Source: Oxalobacteraceae bacterium AB_14
GTDB lineage: Bacteria > Pseudomonadota > Gammaproteobacteria > Burkholderiales > Burkholderiaceae_D
NCBI GenBank assembly: GCA_000381565.1
Contig: KB906724.1
Coordinates: 2,654,190 to 2,717,824, forward strand
Direction of reading: 5' to 3'
Length of the DNA: 63,635 nucleotides
The first letter of the stretch is position 1. The number at the start of each line of letters is the position of its first letter. A program made the translations under genes and the position numbers. Below the pieces are notes generated by a model that made no database searches, was not told the DNA's origin, and worked only from the letters and a program-made list of their open reading frames with translations. Positions 1 to 7,143 of the stretch are shown piece by piece.

Positions 1-281
1 TGCGATTGCAGCATCTGTCCCAGGTCCACGGAATCGGGCAGCTCGTCTTCGCCAGGGGCGCTATATAGCTCGCCGTCCTGGAAGCGCAGCGACAACTCCA
101 GCACCCGCAAGGTGTTGTTGGCCAGGGCGTCACGGTCGATCTGCAACTGGTTCACGCCCCAGGCGTAGGGATGCAAGGCCAGCATGCTTTGATGCAGGCG
201 CTGCTCGTGGTACTGATCCTGTTGCTGGAAGTGCTGCGGGCGCAGGAATAAGCCTTCGCCCCATAGAATTTTGCTGCTCAT
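1..281 (-). CDS. tssK: TssK, T6SS baseplate protein (N-terminal part, runs off the left edge)
   Basis: The reverse strand reads from an ATG at 281 to the window edge and begins MSSKILWGEGLFLRPQHFQQ. The W-x-EG-x-FLxPQHFQQQ opening is the hallmark of TssK (ImpJ/VasE), the trimeric baseplate adaptor that links the T6SS baseplate to the TssJLM membrane complex. Only the first 93 codons are present of a family usually near 440 residues. It is divergent from the tss operon that starts at 548; tssJ and tssL are not in the window and may lie further left. Frame and motif are clear, so only the length is uncertain. Confidence 0.9.
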   Translation of the reverse strand, partial: MSSKILWGEGLFLRPQHFQQQDQYHEQRLHQSMLALHPYAWGVNQLQIDRDALANNTLRVLELSLRFQDGELYSAPGEDELPDSVDLGQMLQS

Positions 282-547
282 GCGTGCGTCCTTGTGAGTG
301 TGGCGCATTGATGCCATTTGTTAAGTAGCAGAACAATAACATTTCTTATCCATTCGCCGCGCCCGCTTGATTTCTATCGTGCGCCGCCTAAAAAACAAGC
401 AGCGCGGACCACTGAGGCTCCAAAAAGTTCCGCTTTACAAGCAAAAATTCAATTGAACGCGGTCAATAATAAATTTCTGATAACGTGGCGCCTGTTGGAA
501 CAATTAGTGATTAAGCATTCTTTTTTGATATTTAGTTTGAGGACAGC
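282..547. promoter_or_regulatory. Divergent intergenic region between tssK and the tss operon
   Basis: This 266-bp AT-richer gap separates divergent T6SS operons and must hold promoters for both. A 10-bp palindrome TTCAATTGAA lies at 448-457, and the same core recurs upstream of the second vgrG (62810-62823). I see no convincing -24/-12 sigma-54 site and no unambiguous -35/-10 pair. The downstream lipoprotein gene has a GAGGAC ribosome-binding site just before its ATG. Confidence 0.4.
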
Positions 548-1147
548 ATGAAGACCATCTTTTCCCCTGGCCGCATCGGCCGTTTCATTGGCGCCGCTGT
601 CTGCGCCGCATCGCTCAGTGCCTGTGTGACAGCGCCGCCAGTCGCCCAGAAAGTCGTAGTTCCCACCATGGAAGACATGCTGGCCAAGGCCAGCCAGGCA
701 AGCGGCGCCGGCCAGAAGGAGCAAGCCGTTACGCTGTGGAAGGAGGCGGCCGTCGCCTACCCCGCCGATAAAGCGCCCTGGACCAATATCGCGCAGACCC
801 GCTACGAGGCGGGTCAATATGGCGACGCCATCGTCAGCGCGCAAGAGGTGCTGGTGCGCGATCCGAACGACCGCCTGGCCAACAGCATCATCGCCATCAG
901 CGGCCTGCGTTTGTCGACGCGCGCGTTGTCGGACCTGAGCCGCCAGAATAATTTGTCTGGCTCGCTGCGCACCGAGTCGCAGGACCTGGCCAAGCTGCTG
1001 CGTGAAAGCCTGGGCGAGACCGTGCTGGTGCCGCCGCAGCCTGCGCCGGTTGCCGCGGCCCCGGCCCGCAAGTATGCCAAGGGCAAAAAAGGCAAGCACA
1101 AGGTCAATGACGAGTCGAACGCCAATCCGTTCGGCGCGCTGAAGTAA
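548..1147 (+). CDS. TPR-containing T6SS-associated lipoprotein
   Basis: A 199-residue protein with a lipoprotein signal peptide: lipobox LSAC with the acylated cysteine at residue 26. Residues about 40-130 form helical TPR-like repeats (AVTLWKEAAVAYPADKAPW, then YGDAIVSAQEVLVRDPND). The tail is rich in Pro, Ala and Lys. Position between tssK and tssB matches the TPR lipoprotein found in Burkholderia T6SS-1 clusters (often called TagM), so a periplasmic scaffolding role in the secretion complex is likely but inferred. A GAGGAC ribosome-binding site supports the ATG at 548. It is first in the operon, 46 bp before tssB. It is not TssJ, whose fold is a transthyretin-like sandwich without TPRs. 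Confidence 0.75.
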   Translation: MKTIFSPGRIGRFIGAAVCAASLSACVTAPPVAQKVVVPTMEDMLAKASQASGAGQKEQAVTLWKEAAVAYPADKAPWTNIAQTRYEAGQYGDAIVSAQEVLVRDPNDRLANSIIAISGLRLSTRALSDLSRQNNLSGSLRTESQDLAKLLRESLGETVLVPPQPAPVAAAPARKYAKGKKGKHKVNDESNANPFGALK

Positions 1148-1193
1148 ACGATAGTAGAAACAAGTGCATTTAACCCAACGATAGGGGACTCCC

Positions 1194-1697
1194 ATGTCAA
1201 AAAATACCAGCGTCCAGAAAAAATTACAGAAAATTCGTCCGCCGCGGGTCCAGATGACCTACGACGTTGAAATCGGCGACGCCATCGAAAACAAGGAGCT
1301 GCCTTTTGTGATGGGCGTGGTCGGCGATTTCGGCGGCAATTCGGAAGTCGAGCAAAAACGCCTGAAGGACCGCAGCTTTGTCGGCATCGACCGCGATAAC
1401 TTCGACGAGGTGTTGAAGGCCGTCGAGCCGCGCGCCGCCTATCGCGTATCGAATGAGCTGAGCGATGAAGCCGGCCAGTTCGCGGTCGACCTGAAATTCA
1501 AGTCGATGGACGACTTCCGTCCCGAAGCCGTGGTGCAGCAGGTGGAACCGCTGCGCAAGCTGCTCGAAGCGCGCACCAAGCTGGCCGACCTGCGCAACAA
1601 GCTGGCAGGTAACGACAAGCTGGAAGACATCCTCAACGACGTCTTGAACAGCACCGAGAAATTGGCCGAACTGGGCCAGCAAACCACGAAAGTCTGA
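1194..1697 (+). CDS. tssB: TssB, T6SS contractile sheath small subunit
   Basis: A 167-residue protein of the usual VipA/ImpB length. The segment RPPRVQMTYDVEIGDAIE near residues 17-34 and the motif LPFVMGVVGDFGGN near 37-50 are diagnostic. TssB pairs with TssC to form the cytoplasmic contractile sheath around the Hcp tube, and ClpV later disassembles it. The start follows a GGGGAC ribosome-binding site. The stop lies 2 bp before the tssC ATG, so the two subunits are tightly co-translated, as in essentially all T6SS clusters. Confidence 0.97.
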   Translation: MSKNTSVQKKLQKIRPPRVQMTYDVEIGDAIENKELPFVMGVVGDFGGNSEVEQKRLKDRSFVGIDRDNFDEVLKAVEPRAAYRVSNELSDEAGQFAVDLKFKSMDDFRPEAVVQQVEPLRKLLEARTKLADLRNKLAGNDKLEDILNDVLNSTEKLAELGQQTTKV

Positions 1698-1699
1698 TC

Positions 1700-3184
1700 A
1701 TGTCCGCTCAACTGACTCCAGGCGGCGCGCCCGCCGCCGCCACTGAAATGGCTTTGCTCGACCAGATCGTCGAGCAAAGCAAGGTCGCCAAATCCAGCGC
1801 CGAACATGCGCGCGCCAAGGATTTGATCTCCGAACTGGTGAACCAGGTCATGGACGGTACCGTGGTCGTTTCCGACAACCTGGCCGCCACCATCGACGCC
1901 CGCGTCGCGGAACTGGACCGCATGATTTCGGCGCAGCTGTCGGCCGTGATGCACGCGCCGGAATTCCAGAAACTGGAAAGCAGCTGGACCGGCTTGAACT
2001 ACCTGGTGCGCAACACCGCCACCGGCCAGAACCTGAAGATCAAGATGCTCAACGCGACCAAGAAGGAATTGGTCAAGGACTTCCAGTCCGCGCTGGAATT
2101 CGACCAGAGCACCATGTTCAAGAAGGTCTACGAAGAGGAATTCGGCACCTTCGGCGGTGCGCCGTTCGGCGCGCTGCTGGGCGATTACGAGATCACCCGC
2201 CAGCCGGAAGACATGTACTTCATCGAGCAGATGTCGCACGTGGCCGCCGCCGCGCACGCGCCGTTCATTTCGGCCGCGTCGCCGGAACTGTTTGGCCTGG
2301 AGAGCTACAGCGACCTGGGTAAGCCGCGCGACCTGTCCAAGGTGTTCGACACCGTCGAATACGCGAAGTGGAAGTCGTTCCGCGAATCGGAAGACTCGCG
2401 CTACGTCGGGCTGACGCTGCCGCGCTTCCTTGGCCGCCTGCCCTTCAATCCGGCCGATGGCGCCACCACCGAAGGCTTCAACTTCGTCGAGGACGTCGAC
2501 GGCACCGACCACCAGAAATACCTGTGGTGTAACGCCGCCTACGCGTTCGGCACCAAGCTGACCGCAGCCTTCGAGGACTACGGCTGGTGCGCGGCGATCC
2601 GCGGCGTGGAAGGCGGCGGACTGGTGGAAGACCTGCCGACCCACACCTTCAAAACCGACGAGGGCGAAGTGGCGCTCAAGTGCCCGACCGAGATCGCCAT
2701 CACCGACCGCCGCGAAAAGGAACTGAGCGACCTCGGTTTCATCTCGCTGGTCCACTGCAAAAACACCGACTACGCCGCCTTCTTCGGCGCGCAATCGGCG
2801 CAGAAAGCCCGCAAGTACAACAGCGACGCCGCCAACGCCAACGCCGTGCTGTCGGCGCAGTTGCAATATATCTTTGCCGTCTCGCGCATCGCCCACTACA
2901 TGAAGGCGATGATGCGCGACAAAATCGGCAGCTTCGCCGCCGCCTCGAACGTGGAAGACTTCCTGAACCGTTGGCTGACCCAGTACGTGCTACTGGACGA
3001 TAACGCCAGCCAGGAACAGAAAGCCCAGTTCCCGCTGCGCGAAGCGTCGGTACAAGTATCCGAAGTGCCGGGCCGTCCGGGCGTGTACCGCGCCGTGTCG
3101 TTCCTGCGTCCGCACTTCCAGCTCGACGAGCTGTCCGTATCACTCCGTTTGGTCGCGGAGCTCCCTGCATCGACCAAGAACTAA
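1700..3184 (+). CDS. tssC: TssC, T6SS contractile sheath large subunit
   Basis: A 494-residue VipB/ImpC protein of normal length. Recognisable family segments are FQKLESSWTGLNYLVRNT (about 90-107), the domain starting LLGDYEITRQPEDMYFIEQM (about 162-181), the PRFLGRLPF stretch, and the conserved C-terminus with PGVYRAVSFLRPHFQLDEL. TssC is the major sheath component and forms heterodimers with TssB. It starts 2 bp after tssB and is followed by hcp after a 40-bp gap. Confidence 0.98.
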   Translation: MSAQLTPGGAPAAATEMALLDQIVEQSKVAKSSAEHARAKDLISELVNQVMDGTVVVSDNLAATIDARVAELDRMISAQLSAVMHAPEFQKLESSWTGLNYLVRNTATGQNLKIKMLNATKKELVKDFQSALEFDQSTMFKKVYEEEFGTFGGAPFGALLGDYEITRQPEDMYFIEQMSHVAAAAHAPFISAASPELFGLESYSDLGKPRDLSKVFDTVEYAKWKSFRESEDSRYVGLTLPRFLGRLPFNPADGATTEGFNFVEDVDGTDHQKYLWCNAAYAFGTKLTAAFEDYGWCAAIRGVEGGGLVEDLPTHTFKTDEGEVALKCPTEIAITDRREKELSDLGFISLVHCKNTDYAAFFGAQSAQKARKYNSDAANANAVLSAQLQYIFAVSRIAHYMKAMMRDKIGSFAAASNVEDFLNRWLTQYVLLDDNASQEQKAQFPLREASVQVSEVPGRPGVYRAVSFLRPHFQLDELSVSLRLVAELPASTKN

Positions 3185-3224
3185 GCAACCGTAGTACTTA
3201 TTTTAACAACCGAAAGGAAAAACA

Positions 3225-3716
3225 ATGGCAATCGACGTCTATCTGCAAATCGATGGTATCAAAGGCGAATCCGCCGATGCTACCCACAAGGACTGGATCG
3301 AGGTCTCGACCGTTCAATGGGAAGTGCTGCAGCCTAAGTCGGCTACCGCATCGACCGGCGGCGGCCACACCGCCGAACGCACCGAGCACAAAGACATCGT
3401 GGTCTCGAAGCTGGCCGACCTGGCTACTCCTCTGCTGCTGCAAACCTGCTCGTCGGGTAAAACCATTCCTAAAGCGAAGCTGGAATTCCTGCGCGCGGAC
3501 GGTAATGGCGAGCGTATCAAGTACTTCGAAATCGAACTGGAAAATGTTCTGATCAGCAGCGTTGCACCAACCGTCAAGCAGGGCAACATCCTGACTGAAG
3601 ACGTGGCGATCAAGTATTCGAAAGTGAAGTGGAAGTACACCCAACAGAAGGTTGGCGGCGGTTCGGGCGGTAACACCTCGGGTGGCTGGGATCTGTCGGC
3701 TAACAAAACCGCGTAA
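3225..3716 (+). CDS. hcp: Hcp (TssD), T6SS inner-tube protein
   Basis: A 163-residue Hcp-family protein (DUF796) starting MAIDVYLQIDGIKGES. The pattern of the DxFLxIDGIxGES opening, the KDIVVSKLADLATPLLLQ segment and the YxFxxIKWxYTQQ-like C-terminal strand (KVKWKYTQQK) is typical of the Burkholderia Hcp1 type. Hexamers of Hcp stack into the expelled tube and also chaperone small effectors. A 40-bp leader with an AAGGA ribosome-binding site precedes it; the separate leader may allow higher expression than the sheath genes. Confidence 0.97.
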   Translation: MAIDVYLQIDGIKGESADATHKDWIEVSTVQWEVLQPKSATASTGGGHTAERTEHKDIVVSKLADLATPLLLQTCSSGKTIPKAKLEFLRADGNGERIKYFEIELENVLISSVAPTVKQGNILTEDVAIKYSKVKWKYTQQKVGGGSGGNTSGGWDLSANKTA

Positions 3717-3742
3717 TCGACTGACTGTTTGATGGGATACCG

Positions 3743-4234
3743 ATGAAGGGTTTTACGCCGGGACTGTTCGACCGGCTGATGGATATGCCAGTCAACGGCG
3801 CCTCCAGCGGCACGGTATCGCGCTTGTCGATCGAGGACTTGAAGGACTCGGTCGCGCGCGATCTGGAAGCGCTGCTCAACACGCGCACCGTGATCCCGGA
3901 AGAGCTGCTGAAGCGGTATCCCGAATGCGGACGCTCGATCGTGACTTACGGCTTGAATGACTTTGCCGGCTTGTCGCTGTCGAGCACCGATGATCGCGCC
4001 TTTATATGCCGATGTCTTGAGAAAGCCATCGCGCGCCACGAGCCGCGCCTGCGCAATGTGCAGGCTTCGCTCGAACTGCGCGCTGACTCGATCAACCGCC
4101 TCAACTTCGCCATCACGGCGTTGCTGGTGGTGAGTTCGGCCCATGAACCGGTCAATTTTGATGCTGTGTTGCAGCCGTCCAGCCTGCACTACACCATAAG
4201 CAAGGCGCGCCGCGTGGCGCAATCGGGAGCCTGA
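3743..4234 (+). CDS. tssE: TssE, T6SS baseplate gp25-like protein
   Basis: A 163-residue protein with the GPW/gp25 fold. FTPGLFDRLMD opens the protein, followed by SVARDLEALLNTR, the conserved YPECGRSIVTYGLNDFAG segment and an ELR-based lysozyme-like region near 105-115. TssE is the baseplate wedge component, homologous to phage T4 gp25, and initiates sheath assembly with TssF, TssG and TssK. The stop at 4232-4234 is one base before the TTG start of tssF. Confidence 0.95.
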   Translation: MKGFTPGLFDRLMDMPVNGASSGTVSRLSIEDLKDSVARDLEALLNTRTVIPEELLKRYPECGRSIVTYGLNDFAGLSLSSTDDRAFICRCLEKAIARHEPRLRNVQASLELRADSINRLNFAITALLVVSSAHEPVNFDAVLQPSSLHYTISKARRVAQSGA

Positions 4235-4235
4235 G

Positions 4236-6080
4236 TTGGACCAATTATTACCGTATTACGAAAGGGAGCTGGGATTCCTGCGCCGCTATTCGCGCGAATT
4301 CTCCGAACGCTACCCAAAAATCGCCGGCCGGCTGCTGATCGGCGGCGAGGTGTGCGAAGATCCGCACATCGAACGCATGATCGAATCGTTCGCGCTGCTC
4401 AATTCGCGCATCGCCAAACGGCTCGATGACGACTATCCGGAATTTACCGAAGCACTGTTCGAGGTGCTGTATCCGCATTACCTGCGGCCGTTTCCATCGT
4501 GCTCGATCGCGCGCATGGACTTCAGCGGCGCCGCAGCGCAGCTGACCACCGCCAGCGAAATCCCGCGCGGCACGCAGCTGACCACGCGCCCGGTGCGCGG
4601 CGCCGTGTGCACTTTCCGCACCGCGTATCCGGTGACGGTCGCGCCGCTGGCGCTGACGCATGCGGCCTTCGCCGCCATCATCGATGCGCCGGAAGCGACG
4701 CGCACGCCGCCCAATGCCACCTCCAGCATCAGCCTGACCATTTCCAGCACCTCGGCCCAGGTCGCGGTGCCGCAGCTTGGGCTGTCCAAGATGCGCGTAT
4801 TCATCGACGGCGAGCCGTCCTTCTGCGCCGCGCTGCGCGACGCGCTGTTCATGCGCGGTGTATGCGCCTATGCGGAAGCGGACGGCAATGGCCGCTGGAT
4901 ACCGCTGCATAAGATCCCGGTGACCCCGGCCGGCTTCGACGAGGAAGAGTCGTTGATCGATTTTTCGGCCCGTTCGCACGCCGCGTATCGCCTGCTGACC
5001 GAATATTTCTGCTTCCCGGAGAAGTTCAATTTCTTCGACATCGACCTGCACGCGCTGGCCGGCGTGCTGCCTGTGGGCTGCAAGTCGGTGACGCTGCACC
5101 TGGCCTTGTCCGGCATGCGCACCGATTCCAACACCGCCCGCATGCTCGGCACGCTGAACATCAACAATGTGCTGCTGGGCTGCACGCCGGTGGTCAACCT
5201 GTTCCGCCAGCGCGGCGAACCCATTCGCCTGACGCACACCACCGCCAGCTATCCGGTGCTGGCCGACGCCCGGCGCGCATTCGCGTACGAGGTGCAGTCC
5301 ATCGATTCCGTCAAACTGGTGCGGCAAACGCCGCAGGGCGAATCGGTGCTGGAGTTCCGCCCGTTCTACTCGCTGCGCCACGGCCAGACGCCGGAAAAGA
5401 ATGGCCACTACTGGGTCATGCGGCGCGACGACATCATCGCCGAGAAAAGCCCCGGCTACGAAACCCAGATCTCCATCGTCGACATCGACTTCGATCCGGC
5501 CGAGGTGGAGACCGACACCCTGAGCCTGGAGCTGAGCTGCACCAACCGCGACCTGCCGGCCTCGCTGAGCTACGGCCAGCGCGGCGGCGACCTGTTCCTG
5601 GAAGGCGGCTCCAGCGTCCGCGCCATCAGCTTCCTGCGCAAGCCGACGTCCTCGCACCGTTTCGAGCGCGGCCGAGGCGCGCACTGGCGCCTGATTTCGC
5701 ACCTGTCGCTGAACCATTTGTCGCTGGCCGACGGCGGCCTGGATGCCTTCCGCGAGATGCTGACGCTGTACGACCTGCCACGCTCGCCATCGTCTCAGCG
5801 CCAGATCGGCGGCATCCTGGCGGTGGCGCACAAGCCTGCCAACACCTGGCTTCCCGGGAACCCGTTCGCCTGCCTGGTGCGCGGCATCGAGGTGCGCCTG
5901 AACATCGACGAGGAAGCCTTCGTCGGTAGCGGCATCCACGCTTTCGCCCACATCATCGAACGCTTTCTCGGCCTGTACGTGCACGCCAACAGCTTCACCC
6001 AACTGGTGATCGTATCGAATAAATCTGGAGAGGAGCTGTTGCGATGCACGCCACGAAGCGGCGATTTGAGTCTGCTGTAA
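4236..6080 (+). CDS. tssF: TssF, T6SS baseplate wedge protein
   Basis: A 614-residue TssF/ImpG/VasA protein of normal length. The N-terminus MDQLLPYYERELGFLRRYSR and the ERMIESFALLNSRIAKRLDD and LFEVLYPHYLRPFPS segments are diagnostic, and ICFLRKP-like and CLVRGIEVRL elements follow in the C-terminal half. It builds the baseplate wedge with TssG and TssE. The first codon is TTG at 4236, one base after the tssE stop, so translation is probably coupled. The 3' end overlaps tssG by 37 bp. Confidence 0.96.
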   Translation: MDQLLPYYERELGFLRRYSREFSERYPKIAGRLLIGGEVCEDPHIERMIESFALLNSRIAKRLDDDYPEFTEALFEVLYPHYLRPFPSCSIARMDFSGAAAQLTTASEIPRGTQLTTRPVRGAVCTFRTAYPVTVAPLALTHAAFAAIIDAPEATRTPPNATSSISLTISSTSAQVAVPQLGLSKMRVFIDGEPSFCAALRDALFMRGVCAYAEADGNGRWIPLHKIPVTPAGFDEEESLIDFSARSHAAYRLLTEYFCFPEKFNFFDIDLHALAGVLPVGCKSVTLHLALSGMRTDSNTARMLGTLNINNVLLGCTPVVNLFRQRGEPIRLTHTTASYPVLADARRAFAYEVQSIDSVKLVRQTPQGESVLEFRPFYSLRHGQTPEKNGHYWVMRRDDIIAEKSPGYETQISIVDIDFDPAEVETDTLSLELSCTNRDLPASLSYGQRGGDLFLEGGSSVRAISFLRKPTSSHRFERGRGAHWRLISHLSLNHLSLADGGLDAFREMLTLYDLPRSPSSQRQIGGILAVAHKPANTWLPGNPFACLVRGIEVRLNIDEEAFVGSGIHAFAHIIERFLGLYVHANSFTQLVIVSNKSGEELLRCTPRSGDLSLL

Positions 6081-7126
6081 TCGAGCGGCTGTTCGCGCAG
6101 CCGTACCGGTTCGAGTATTTCCAGGCTGTGCGCATGCTGGAGCTGTGGCTCAAGCGGCATGGCGCGCCGGGCGAGGGCGCTGTCGCCAATTACCTGCGCT
6201 TCCAGAATTCGACCTCGCTCAACTTCCCGGCCAGCCAGCTGGAAGCGATGCAGACGGAACCGCGCGAAGTGCCGACCGACGCCCGCTCGCTGGCGGAGGC
6301 GCTGCAATCGACGCAGCTGAAGTACATCCGCATCACGCCAGCGTTCATGGGCTTCCTGGGCAGCAGCGGCACGCTGCCTGCGCATTACACGGAACGCATC
6401 GCCGCGCACGCGCTGTACGAAAAGGACGACGGCCCGCGCGCCTTCCTGGATACCTTTTCCAACCGCGCGCTGGCCTTGTTCTACGAGGCCTGGCGCAAGT
6501 ACCGGCTGGAGCTGAAGTATCAGGTCGACGGCAAGGATACCTTCCTGCCGCTGCTGCTGTCGCTGGCAGGCATGGGCAACGAGTCGCTGCGCATGCGCCT
6601 GTCGGACGACGGCGACGGCGTGCTCGATGAGTCGATCGGCTACTTCGCCACCGCCATGCGCCAGCGACCTGCGTCGGCGGTGCAGATCGCGAAGGTGCTG
6701 TCGGAGTATTTCAACCAGAAGATCAAGGCCGAGCAGTTCATCGGCTGCTGGTACGACGTGCCGCAGGAGCAGCAGACAGTGCTTGGCCTGGGCAACGCCA
6801 TGCTGGGCGCCGGCGCCATGGCCGGTTCGCGCGTGTGGCAGCGCGATTTGCGATTGCGGTTGGTGATAGGCCCGCTGGACCTCGAAGGCTACGAGTCCTT
6901 CCTGCCCGGCGGTAAAGCGGCGAAGGCGCTGGAAAGCATGTTGACCATGTTTACCGGCCTCTCGCTGGAGTACGAGGTGCGGCTGGTGCTGCGCGCGGCC
7001 GACGTGCAGGGTGCGAGGTTGGAAGATGATCGTGTCGGCGGACGACTGGGGTGGGACAGTTTCCTTGTCACCGACGTCCAGACGCAAGACCGCGCCGATG
7101 TGCGCTATGAGATTCATACAGTATAA
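6044..7126 (+). CDS. tssG: TssG, T6SS baseplate wedge protein
   Basis: A 360-residue TssG/ImpH/VasB protein. Family features include the opening RFESAVIERLFAQPYRFEYF, the LRFQNSTSLNFPASQ segment and AFMGFLGSSGTLPAHYTER near residues 100-120. The FCIGPL-like strand near the C-terminus reads LVIGPLDLEGYESFLPGG. It overlaps the tssF 3' end by 37 bp, the usual coupled arrangement. TssG forms the baseplate wedge with two TssF copies. Confidence 0.96.
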   Translation: MHATKRRFESAVIERLFAQPYRFEYFQAVRMLELWLKRHGAPGEGAVANYLRFQNSTSLNFPASQLEAMQTEPREVPTDARSLAEALQSTQLKYIRITPAFMGFLGSSGTLPAHYTERIAAHALYEKDDGPRAFLDTFSNRALALFYEAWRKYRLELKYQVDGKDTFLPLLLSLAGMGNESLRMRLSDDGDGVLDESIGYFATAMRQRPASAVQIAKVLSEYFNQKIKAEQFIGCWYDVPQEQQTVLGLGNAMLGAGAMAGSRVWQRDLRLRLVIGPLDLEGYESFLPGGKAAKALESMLTMFTGLSLEYEVRLVLRAADVQGARLEDDRVGGRLGWDSFLVTDVQTQDRADVRYEIHTV

Positions 7127-7143
7127 AAAATAAGGGAACCATC

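Noticed and set aside
282..547. Possible sigma-54 promoter (TGGCGCCTGTTGGA near 485-498)
   Set aside because: The spacing between GG and the downstream GC of a -24/-12 element is wrong and no GC doublet is in place.
548..1147. Calling the first lipoprotein TssJ
   Set aside because: TssJ is a transthyretin-like lipoprotein; this one has TPR-type helical repeats and a low-complexity tail.
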